This document shows, in pieces, positions 35,234 to 42,801 of a stretch of 64,000 nt of DNA; position 1 is the stretch's first letter; each line of letters starts with the position of its first letter. Made by a program: the position numbers and the translations under genes. The notes under the pieces are model-generated. The model saw nothing but the letters and a program-made list of their open reading frames with translations, was not told the DNA's origin and ran no database searches. Source of the stretch: CAVYVZ01 sp963772065 (GTDB taxonomy: Bacteria; Acidobacteriota; Vicinamibacteria; Vicinamibacterales; UBA2999); the NCBI GenBank assembly GCA_963772065.1, contig CAVYVZ010000005.1, positions 62,001 to 126,000 on the forward strand, written 5' to 3'.

Positions 35234-36036
35234 TGGACGCGCGCCTCCATCGTCACGAGCGCGATCTTCGAGTCACGCGCCGCGCGGTTCTGCAGGTACG
35301 CGTCGATCATTCCGTCGGCGAAGTTCGCATACAGCCGGTTCACGGCGTCAGCGGAGAAATCCGCGCGCTTGTAGACTCGTCCGTCTCCGCGCTGCACGAC
35401 GCCGCGCAGCGGCGAGATGGCGTGTGCAACGGCCGCCGTCGCGAGCGCATCCGCGGCGGCGACGATGGTCTTGTTGCCGATGTCGTGCGGGCCGTCCCCT
35501 CGTCTGATGTCCGGGCGCACGTGCGCGATGACCGGTCCCGTATCCACGCCGATATCGAGGAAGTGAATCGTCGCGCCGCAGTACCTCGGGCTCGCCGTTC
35601 ACCAGCGGCCAGAAGTTCGTGCCGGCGCCGCGATAGTCGGCGAGAGCCCGAGGTGGATGTTGATGATGTGCCCATCGAACGCGTCGATGAGCGGCTGCTT
35701 CAGCAGGCCGGTCCCGAACACCAGCACGACGTCGGGCCGGGCGCTCCGCATCGCCTCGATTTCCGCCGGATGGTTGCAGCCGCCCGGCGGGAGCCGGCGC
35801 GCCGGAGCACGCAGTGCGCGGTGTTCGGCGAAGTACGCCTCCTCCGATGCGTCGCGCGCGTCGAAGTGCCGCGCGATGACGGCCTCGTCCTCAGGTGATG
35901 CGGCGTACTTCATCGGCTGAAACGACTTCTCCTCCTGCCACACGCCGAGCACGTCCATGTGCGCGGCCATCGTATTGGCGACGAACTGATGGCGCCGCAG
36001 CGTGCTGGTCAGAACGATCGCGCGCATCTCACTCAA
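35230..36036 (-). pseudogene. Formyltransferase (Fmt-like sugar N-formyltransferase) with two compensating frameshifts
   Basis: A methionyl-tRNA-formyltransferase-like enzyme, here probably a sugar N-formyltransferase. The first part (from ATG 36036) reads AIVLTSTLRRHQFVANTMAA, VLVFGTGLLKQPLIDAF and HIINIHLGLSP, where the N-I-H triad and its neighbours form the active site. A 17-codon piece in a second frame supplies YRGAGTNFWPLVNGEPE (shifts near 35636-35645 and 35581-35590). The original frame then resumes at YCGATIHFLDIGVDTGPV. The first frame hits a stop at 35599. Total length is exactly 269 codons, so one base appears missing at one site and surplus at the other. Formylation would suit a 4-amino-sugar product of the DegT genes. 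Confidence 0.78.
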
Positions 36037-36226
36037 AAACCCGGCTGTTCCATGTTCCTGGTTCCAAGTTCCTGGTTCTTGTTCGGAGTTCGGTTCTTGG
36101 TTCGGGGTTCGGGGTTCGGGGTTCGGCGTTCGCCATTGGAACCAAGAACCCTGAACCCGGAACCCCGAACCCCGAACAGAACCCCGAACGAGAACCGGGA
36201 ACCTGGAACCAGGAACATGGAACTGT
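36037..36226. other. Longest intergenic gap (190 bp)
   Basis: Between the stop of the family A gene at 36227 and the start of the formyltransferase. Almost all of it is occupied by a large inverted repeat of GGTTC-type units, described separately. I see no open reading frame of note and no clear promoter box. Confidence 0.6.
36047..36223. repeat. Long near-perfect inverted repeat of GTTC(C/G)-rich units
   Basis: Both arms are strings of short units such as GTTCCTG, GTTCTTG and GTTCGGG. The outer 40 bases, 36047-36086 and 36184-36223, match at 37 of 40 positions when one is reverse-complemented. The inner parts, also made of GTTCGGG-like units, pair less exactly around a centre near 36134. 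The whole 177 bp element could extrude as a cruciform or form a long RNA hairpin between two genes of the same operon, so it may attenuate transcription, stabilise a transcript end or be a REP-like sequence. There is no T-run for a classical terminator. Confidence 0.8.
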
Positions 36227-37945
36227 CTATTCTTTCCCCGTTGTTCCCGGGAGCTCGCCGCGCCACAATCCGGCGAGATACAGCGCGCGATAGACCGTCA
36301 CCGCAGTCCGATGGCGGGCCCAGCGCAGGGCGCTCTTGATCCCCTTCGCCCGCCGCATCAAGGCGTCGCGCCGCTGCCGGCGTTCCTTCTCCCGCACCTT
36401 CTCGCGGATGCGCCCCGCCTTGGCCTCGCGCCGCGCCTGCTGCGATCTGACCGTATATTCCGCGCGCTCGTCCCACGCGTCGGCGCGCATGTCATTCATC
36501 AGCCAGCGTCCGACGCCGGTGCGCGACCACGACGCGGCCGGCACGATCAGGGGGCGCAGCCACGCGCCTTTCGTCAGCGACGGATCCGACCGGGCGCCTG
36601 CGCGACACAGCCGCTCGAGCGCATCGGCGAAGGCCGGCGTCGCGGGGACGTCGAGTCCGGCGGGACGCACGAACGCGGCCAGAAACCGCCGGTTGCGCTC
36701 GTCGCGCTCGCCGCCGAGCGCCACGGCATCGGCCAGCTGTCGAAGATGCGAATCGACATCCGACGCGGTATGGAGGAGTCCGCCCTCGACGGTCATGAGG
36801 TAGCGGAAATGAATCATCTCCTCCTGATGCATCCGGTACTCGGGCAGCGTGAACGTGAGCACCGGCCGGCCGACGATGGCAGCTTCGAGAAAGGCGCTGG
36901 TCACCAGGCCGACAACGGCGGCGCTGTAGTACAGGGAATCGAAATAGTCGGTCTTCGAGTCCGCATCAATCGGGTTGCGGCCGTGAAAGGCGACGTTCTC
37001 GAACCCTTCGAGGCTGACGCCCGCCCACTCCTTCAACCGCTCCGGGTGCGGACGCACCAGCACGCCGAGCGTGCGAAGGCGCGGGTCGCCGCTGCGGCGC
37101 AGCGCCTCGATCCAGCGGCGCACCAGCACGGGTTCCGGCGGCTCCGGCGTCGGGCTCAGCGCCGAGTGGACCCAGAGCGCGAACGGGCGAGCCGGATCGA
37201 GGCCGACGGTGCGGCAGAACTCGTCGCGGCTGCGCTCGGGCCTGCGCGTGAACCACTGGTCGTAGCACTGTGCGCCGGTCAGCACCACGCGGTCGGCGGG
37301 CAGGCCGTGCATCTCCACGGCCTCGCGCTTCTGCACGTCGTTCCAGACAATCACCATGTCCGGCACGACATGGAGCAGCGCCTTGCTGGACAGGTGGTCC
37401 CAGCTCATGATCGCGGCCGCGACCGGGATATTGAGCGCGCGCGCGGCCTTGAGCAGGTCCAGCTGCTGCGATCGCGAGTACGTGAGCGACGTCAGCACCA
37501 CGACGTCGGGCGCGTGCCTACGAACGTAGTCCAGCATCGCCTCGCTCGCGGGCATGATCCGCTCGAACTGCTTCAAGGCGCCGACGGTCATGCGCGGGCC
37601 GATCCCCGGCGTCAGAGCCGCCCATCGCACCAGGCGCGCGGTCCGCTCCTTGGCTCGAAGCCGGAGCTTCGCGGGATAGCGGGGCTCCAGCACGCGCGCG
37701 TAGTCGAGGGCCACGCGCATGCGGCGCGCGGCGTCGAACCAGGGCTCGTGCTCGAGCGACGGAAGCATGTCCCAGCGGACGCTCGTGTGCTCGGCGGCGA
37801 GGCGCTCGGCAAGCTCCCGTCCGCCCATCGCTTCCGGCTCGTCGCCGGTCAAGTGCACCTCGTGACCCCTGGCCACCAGCTCCCGGACAACCGAGTCGAA
37901 GTTCCGGTAGTGAGCGAGGTGGAGCGCGGCAAAGAGGACCTTCAT
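36227..37945 (-). CDS. Family A GT-B-like glycosyltransferase with long basic tail
   Basis: A 572-residue family A protein. VLFAALHLAHYRNFDSVVREL opens it; SWDHLSSKALLHVVPDMVIVWND, LTGAQCYDQWF, RPHPERLKEW, TDYFDSLYYSAAVVGLVTSAFLEAAIVGRPV and IHFRYLM follow. The usually invariant Asn of the VGLNTSA block is Val here (VGLVTSA), which could alter donor binding. The C-terminal 110 residues hold an exceptionally basic helix (about EAKAGRIREKVREKERRQRR). It is nearest in motif detail to the 25311 protein. ATGA with the methyltransferase upstream. A 177 bp inverted repeat lies just downstream. Confidence 0.65.
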   Translation of the reverse strand: MKVLFAALHLAHYRNFDSVVRELVARGHEVHLTGDEPEAMGGRELAERLAAEHTSVRWDMLPSLEHEPWFDAARRMRVALDYARVLEPRYPAKLRLRAKERTARLVRWAALTPGIGPRMTVGALKQFERIMPASEAMLDYVRRHAPDVVVLTSLTYSRSQQLDLLKAARALNIPVAAAIMSWDHLSSKALLHVVPDMVIVWNDVQKREAVEMHGLPADRVVLTGAQCYDQWFTRRPERSRDEFCRTVGLDPARPFALWVHSALSPTPEPPEPVLVRRWIEALRRSGDPRLRTLGVLVRPHPERLKEWAGVSLEGFENVAFHGRNPIDADSKTDYFDSLYYSAAVVGLVTSAFLEAAIVGRPVLTFTLPEYRMHQEEMIHFRYLMTVEGGLLHTASDVDSHLRQLADAVALGGERDERNRRFLAAFVRPAGLDVPATPAFADALERLCRAGARSDPSLTKGAWLRPLIVPAASWSRTGVGRWLMNDMRADAWDERAEYTVRSQQARREAKAGRIREKVREKERRQRRDALMRRAKGIKSALRWARHRTAVTVYRALYLAGLWRGELPGTTGKE

Positions 37946-38947
37946 GCCGGCCGCTTCCGCGCGATGATCCGCAGGTTCTTCCCGTAGGCGCCGGCGTTCA
38001 CGAAGAACTGCAGGACGTCGGCAATCTCCTGGATTCCCGCGTCTTCCTTGCCGTGCACCTCACGCCGGTACCACAGGTAGTCGACGATATCGAGCCCTTC
38101 GGTCGCGAGGTAGGCGGTCTCGAACCCCTCGCGCGTCATCAAATCCCGAATCGTGGCCGGCGTGTAGTAGTTGAGGTGATGCGTCGGCCAGATGAAGTGG
38201 GCATCCTTGCCCATCAGCAGCCGAGAGGCCGAATCGTAGTTCGGCACGTACAGAAACACGATGCCACCGGGCTTCAACAGGCGCGCGCAGGCGCGAAGCG
38301 TTCGAACCGGATCGATGAGGTGCTCGAGCACGTCGAAGAGCGAGACCGCGTCGAACGTTGCGGGAGCGAAATCGGACGCCTCGAGGTCGAGGGCGCGAAG
38401 GTCCAGACCGCGCGCCTTTCCAAATTCGATCGCCGACGGATTGAGATCGACGCCAGTCGCCTCCCACCCCGCGCCGCGAGCCGCTTCGACGACGAACCCG
38501 GTGCTGCACCCTACGTCGAGGTACCGCGGGACTGGCGCCGACAGGTGCGCCGCCATCAGCGCCACGCGTTCACGGCCGAAGCGCTGGACCCGATACTCAT
38601 GGCTCTTGATCCCGAGGTCGCGGACGATCTCCTGGTATTCCTGGGACGCATACACCTGCTTGTAGTGGGCTTCGTCGAACGTCGGGCTCACGTACACGAG
38701 ATCACACGCCGCACAGCGAACGAGCTGCATGTGGTCCTTGTCGAGCTCATGTCGGGCGTCGGCGCTCCCGCACGTCGGACAGGCGCGCGGGGTCAGCAGG
38801 TCGTCCGGAATTCTTCCGTGCGTCCGCACGAGCTCGTCCACCGGATGCGTCCGCTTCTCTATCAGCTGCCGGTACGAATTTCCCGGCCTCAGCTGCGAGA
38901 TGTCGACGGCTTCGGTACTCGGATAGTCGGCGGTAGGGAATCTGCAC
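37942..38947 (-). CDS. SAM-dependent methyltransferase with zinc-ribbon-like N-terminus
   Basis: About 300-335 residues. RACPTCGSADARHELDKDHM and RCAACDLVYVSPTFDE make the paired-cysteine motif; the SAM site is RYLDVGCSTGFVVEAARGAG, then ATGVDLNPSA, AVSLFDVLEHLIDP and LLKPGGIVFLYVPNYDS. The start is uncertain. GTG at 38947 lies just after the neuA stop but in another frame than the body (a one-base shift near 38920-38940 would link them). GTG 38841 is the next in-frame start, yet convincing coding sequence (EAVDISQLRPGNSYRQLIEK) precedes it. Resembles the methyltransferase at 19457. Likely a sugar C- or O-methyltransferase. Confidence 0.75.
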
Positions 38948-38950
38948 GTC

Positions 38951-39643
38951 TTATCTGGGGGACCGGGCCAGGAGACGCTCGAGCGTGGCGAGATCGTCGG
39001 CCGAATCGACATCGACGGATTCCTCGGCGGACATGATGAGCGGCCGGCAATCATCGCCGTAGAGCGAGCCGCGCTCGAGGACCGCCGTTCGAACCACGAG
39101 CACCGCCGGCCCGTTGCGCGCGAAGGCGCGCGGCTTGTCCTGCCGGCGCAGGATCAGCGGGCCGTCGATGAAAGGCTTCAGCCGCTCGCCGTCGAGCCGC
39201 ATGACCGACGCCGGATTGAACTGGTGTGGCACCTCCACTACCGTGACAACCGACTCGGCGCCGGTTGATTCGAGCAGGTCGATCGCGCGATCGATGTGCT
39301 CGCCCCGCCGCAGCGGCGATGTCGGCTGCAGCAGCACGACCGCATCGGCCGCGAACCCGTGCGTCGCCATCGCCCGGACCGCGTGCTGCAGGACAGGGAG
39401 CATCAGCGTGTCGTCCTGCGCCAGCTCCTTGGGCCGCAGGAACGGCACTTCCAGACGCAAGCCGCGCGCGACGTCGCGAATGGCTGGATCGTCGGTGCTC
39501 ACGATCAGGCGCGACAGGCGGCGGCTTTCGCGTGCGGCATCGGCCGTGAATGCGATGAGTGGCCGGCCGGCAAGCGGCTGGAGGTTCTTCTTCGGAACGC
39601 CCTTCGAACCACCGCGCGCCGGAATGACTCCGAGGGTGCGCAT
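38951..39643 (-). CDS. neuA: CMP-nonulosonate cytidylyltransferase (NeuA family), copy 2
   Basis: A 230-residue CTP-dependent enzyme: LGVIPARGGSKGVPKKNLQPL (nucleotide loop), LIVSTDDPAI, LAQDDTLMLPVLQHAV, AVVLLQPTSPLRRGEHI, ESVVTVVEVPHQFNPASVM and GDDCRPLIMS. It shares its plan with the copy at 18777 but differs throughout, so the two are not a recent duplication. ATG at 39643 shares a base with the neuC-2 stop (TGATG). No neuB lies in this neighbourhood; the synthases at 21540 or 662 would have to supply its substrate. Confidence 0.9.
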   Translation of the reverse strand: MRTLGVIPARGGSKGVPKKNLQPLAGRPLIAFTADAARESRRLSRLIVSTDDPAIRDVARGLRLEVPFLRPKELAQDDTLMLPVLQHAVRAMATHGFAADAVVLLQPTSPLRRGEHIDRAIDLLESTGAESVVTVVEVPHQFNPASVMRLDGERLKPFIDGPLILRRQDKPRAFARNGPAVLVVRTAVLERGSLYGDDCRPLIMSAEESVDVDSADDLATLERLLARSPR

Positions 39644-40827
39644 CAGGCTGGTTGTGTGAACACGAGCCGCTTCTGGACGCGCAGCGGCACGCGCGCCAGG
39701 AGATTCGCAATCCGCGTCCCGGCCTTTCCGTCGCCATACAGGTGGTCCGGCGGATACCGGCCGTGCGCCAGCTGGCGGCGGATCGCGTCGACGATCTGCC
39801 GGCGGTCGTACCCGGCGTCGACGACATTCGGTCCCCGGTCGCGACCCATCTGGCGCGTGCCGATGTTCACCGCCGGCACCCCGAGGAACGCACCCTCTCG
39901 AATCGGCGCGCTGGAGTTCCCGACCGCACAGCCGCACGACAGCATCAGCCGGATGTAGGTCTCGATCGGGAAGTTCTTGTAGAACCGGATGTATTCGGGA
40001 GCGCGCTTCTCCCGGAACGTCCGCATTCCGCTGGCGATGTCCTCGGACCCGGCATCGACATTCGGCCAGAGCATCATCGTCGGCATCTTCAGCTCGTCGA
40101 GCGCCTCGAGCGTCTCCCAGATCTGCTCCTTGCCGTGACCGTACTCGGTGGTCACCGGGTGCTGGTTCACGAGCAGGAACGGCCGCGACGGATCGATGTG
40201 CGCGCCGACGCCTTCGCGGGTCAGCCACTCGGCGTGCGGAATCGCGCCAGCCGCGTGCGCAATCTCCGAGACGAGATCGATCCGCGGGCATCCAACCGCA
40301 TGCACGGTATCGGGATGCTCTCCCATCCTGATGATGCGATCGGCTGCCGCCTCGTTCGCGGGAAAATGCACGTGCGAGAGCTTCGTGACCGCGTGCCTGA
40401 TGCTCTCGTCGATGGTGCCGCTGACCTCGCCGCCCATGGTGTGCGCGACCGGAATGTTCATGTACGCGGCCGCGATCGCGGTCGACATCGTCTCGAAGCG
40501 ATCGCCGACGCTCACCACGACGTCGGGCTTCAGCATCTCGAAGAGCGTCGGCAGCTCCAGGAGGCCGAGGCCGGTGGACTTGGCCATCGTCGCGGGGGTT
40601 TCACCCTCGACGATCATCGTGACCCTCGCGTCCGGCGTGAACCCATCGTCTTGAATGACATCGACAACGGAGCCGAAGCGGTCGAGGAGCGCGGACGCAC
40701 CGACGATGAGCTGAAGCTGCAGATCGGGATGATCGGCAACGGCGCGCATGACCGATTTGATGCTGCTGTAGTTCGCGCGCGAGCCGATGAAGACGCAGAC
40801 CTTTCTCACCGGTGGCGACGTTGTCAC
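39643..40827 (-). CDS. neuC: UDP-N-acetylglucosamine 2-epimerase, hydrolysing (NeuC family), copy 2
   Basis: A 394-residue NeuC-type hydrolysing epimerase. VCVFIGSRANYSSIKSVM, VSVGDRFETMSTAIAAAYMN, AHTMGGEVSGTIDESIRH, VNQHPVTTEYGHGKEQ, AVGNSSAPIREGAFLGVPAVNIG and DRGPNVVDAGYDR are present. GTG 40827 begins two bases after the TGA of the ankyrin-like gene; an internal GTG (before RKVCVF) is also possible. It pairs with neuA copy 2 downstream. Confidence 0.9.
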   Translation of the reverse strand: MTTSPPVRKVCVFIGSRANYSSIKSVMRAVADHPDLQLQLIVGASALLDRFGSVVDVIQDDGFTPDARVTMIVEGETPATMAKSTGLGLLELPTLFEMLKPDVVVSVGDRFETMSTAIAAAYMNIPVAHTMGGEVSGTIDESIRHAVTKLSHVHFPANEAAADRIIRMGEHPDTVHAVGCPRIDLVSEIAHAAGAIPHAEWLTREGVGAHIDPSRPFLLVNQHPVTTEYGHGKEQIWETLEALDELKMPTMMLWPNVDAGSEDIASGMRTFREKRAPEYIRFYKNFPIETYIRLMLSCGCAVGNSSAPIREGAFLGVPAVNIGTRQMGRDRGPNVVDAGYDRRQIVDAIRRQLAHGRYPPDHLYGDGKAGTRIANLLARVPLRVQKRLVFTQPA

Positions 40828-40829
40828 GC

Positions 40830-41318
40830 TCAGTTCTCCGGCTGCCCGCAGCTCACCGATGACCCGCCCGTCATTTTCGTCAGCATCTCGACCATCTCCG
40901 GAGCCGCCGCTGCGGCAACGGCGCGACACACGAGCGCCACGCGAGCTGGTCCGCTTCTTGGGACGGCCGCGCCGTGACGCACGAGAACGCGGACCAGCTC
41001 CGTGCGACGGACTGCGACTGCGGCCTCTAGGGGCGTGACGATCTCCGCCGGCCCCAGGATCCCTTCCCTCACGGGCCAGGCGAGGTTTGGATCGTGGCGC
41101 TCCGCCGTGATGAGTCGGACGACCTCGCCGGCGTTCCCGATTCCGGCCGCCTCGGACAGTGTCATCTGCGGATCGGGCCAGAACGGTGACGCGTCCGCCA
41201 CCCACCCCAGCACGACCCAGGCTGAACCTAGAAATGTCAACAGCAGGGGCGCAATCGCCGCGACGGCCAGACCCGTCGCCGCCCGCGATGGACCCACGGA
41301 CGTCGTCTCGCCTACCAC
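40830..41318 (-). CDS. Small membrane-anchored ankyrin-like protein, paralogue of the 9364 gene
   Basis: About 162 residues with an N-terminal hydrophobic helix (AVAAIAPLLLTFLGSAWVVLG) and a later ankyrin-like unit TPLEAAVAVRRTELVRVLVRHGA. GTG 41318 overlaps the stop of the membrane gene by 7 bp and gives almost the same length as the copy at 9364; a further upstream in-frame start also exists. It immediately follows the polytopic protein at 41312, repeating the gene pair seen at 9364-11261. No known function. Confidence 0.58.
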   Translation of the reverse strand: MVGETTSVGPSRAATGLAVAAIAPLLLTFLGSAWVVLGWVADASPFWPDPQMTLSEAAGIGNAGEVVRLITAERHDPNLAWPVREGILGPAEIVTPLEAAVAVRRTELVRVLVRHGAAVPRSGPARVALVCRAVAAAAAPEMVEMLTKMTGGSSVSCGQPEN

Positions 41319-42784
41319 GGCACCTCGAAGTAGCGCCACACATGGGCAGGGTAGAAATACGTGCCGGGGACGCGCATCCGGACGGCCTCATCGTACAGTT
41401 GGCGCGCCAGCGCCGTCCCTTCGGGATTGTCTTTCAAGTCAGGATCATTCGGCTCCCGTCCCATCCACATCCAGTCGTTTCTCACGATGAATGCTTTCTC
41501 GTGGAGCTGATAGTGGATGGCGACGAGCCTCACGGACCATCCCGCCGAGAGGAGCGCAAGTGCGAACGTGAGCGCCACGGCGGGCAGGCGAACCGGCTGT
41601 GGACGTCCGAGGCGCGCGAGCGCATGTGCGAAGGCCACGCTTCCCGCGACGGCATAGAACACCCCCGCAGGGCTGACGATGACGTCCTTGGTGTACGAGT
41701 AGCTGATCGCTGCGTTCGCGCCCAGGACGGCGACGAAAACCAACAGCAGCCTGTCTCCATGTTCGAAGAAACCCCGTCGCCAGTCCCGAAGGCGAGAGAA
41801 CACGTGCGACACGATGAGAAGAGTCGCGCCGGTAGAACTCGCAATGCCGATGACGTGGCGCGGGAGAAGCTCACCGTCCAGCAGCGCGCGCGTCGCAACC
41901 CACACTCCGCCCTTCGGCTCTGCAAAGAGGACGGTCAGCACCTGGCACAGGACGTTGTAAGCGTAGAAGACCCATGGCCGGTCGCCGAACTTCGCAATGA
42001 GCTCCGGCGGATCGAGGATCCGGAACCCAAATCCGGAGCTGCGATCGACAAGCGACGGCACTCCAACGTTCAGCGGACCGAAGCGAAGGTAGAAGTAGGC
42101 CAGCATCGCGGCCGTCGTCGCCACGAGGGCCCTCCTCGACACGCCGCGGCATCCGGCGAACCACGCGGCGGCGAAGATGACCCACACGAGCAAGCCAGAT
42201 TCCACGGTGAACGCCGCGAAAACAAACAGCCCCACGGCCGCGACATCCCGCCATCGCGCCGGCCTGCCGAACGACAGGTTGGCGGCTATGAGACAGCACA
42301 CCACGATGGTCAGAAATGTATTGATGGGGAAGCCCTCGACGACCGTCCCGCCAAAGGTATGCGCCCCGAACAGCAGGGCCACACCAAACGGCACCGCAAG
42401 AGCCCCCGCCATCGAGTTCACGCGCAGCAGGTTGACGAAGAGGAGCGCCGCACTCACGAGTTGAAGCGTATGAATCGCCTTGTACGTCTGGTGGTAGTGC
42501 CCGTCCGCAAGGTTGAAGGACAGATCGAGCTGCGCCCAGAGGAGCGGACGAAGAAATGCCTTCGACGTGAACTGCGATTCAAGGAGCTCCCATATGCCCT
42601 TGCGCTGCACCTCGATCAGGTTGTCGAGGCAATCATTGATTTGCAGCGGGCTCTTCGAGATGAAGTACCCGATCCCCAGCGCCACGACGACGGCAAACAC
42701 ATGTGCCGCCACCGACCACCACGCGCCGATGCGCGGGGATTCGACGGAACTCTCAACGCTTCGGTCGTAGAGAATCGCCGCCAC
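41312..42784 (-). CDS. Polytopic membrane protein, paralogue of the 9849 gene
   Basis: A 490-residue protein with about ten to eleven helices. Shared landmarks with the 9849 protein: a first loop LQINDCLDNLIEV, FTSKAFLRPLLWAQLDL, GAHTFGGTVVEGFPINTFLTI, RILDPPELIAKFGDRPWVFYAYN and YSYTKDVIVSPAGVFY. The conserved soluble loop after the first helix and the FPxNTFLT segment are candidates for substrate sites. The start is GTG 42784, 17 bases after the upstream stop; a five-codon ATG mini-frame overlaps that stop. GT-C-like or polymerase-like by layout only. Confidence 0.6.
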   Translation of the reverse strand: MAAILYDRSVESSVESPRIGAWWSVAAHVFAVVVALGIGYFISKSPLQINDCLDNLIEVQRKGIWELLESQFTSKAFLRPLLWAQLDLSFNLADGHYHQTYKAIHTLQLVSAALLFVNLLRVNSMAGALAVPFGVALLFGAHTFGGTVVEGFPINTFLTIVVCCLIAANLSFGRPARWRDVAAVGLFVFAAFTVESGLLVWVIFAAAWFAGCRGVSRRALVATTAAMLAYFYLRFGPLNVGVPSLVDRSSGFGFRILDPPELIAKFGDRPWVFYAYNVLCQVLTVLFAEPKGGVWVATRALLDGELLPRHVIGIASSTGATLLIVSHVFSRLRDWRRGFFEHGDRLLLVFVAVLGANAAISYSYTKDVIVSPAGVFYAVAGSVAFAHALARLGRPQPVRLPAVALTFALALLSAGWSVRLVAIHYQLHEKAFIVRNDWMWMGREPNDPDLKDNPEGTALARQLYDEAVRMRVPGTYFYPAHVWRYFEVPW

Positions 42785-42801
42785 GCGTCAGGCCGCGACG
42801 T

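Noticed and set aside
36047..36223. Intrinsic transcription terminator
   Set aside because: The stem is far too long, lacks a T-run on either strand, and lies between same-direction operon genes; treated as an inverted repeat of unknown role.
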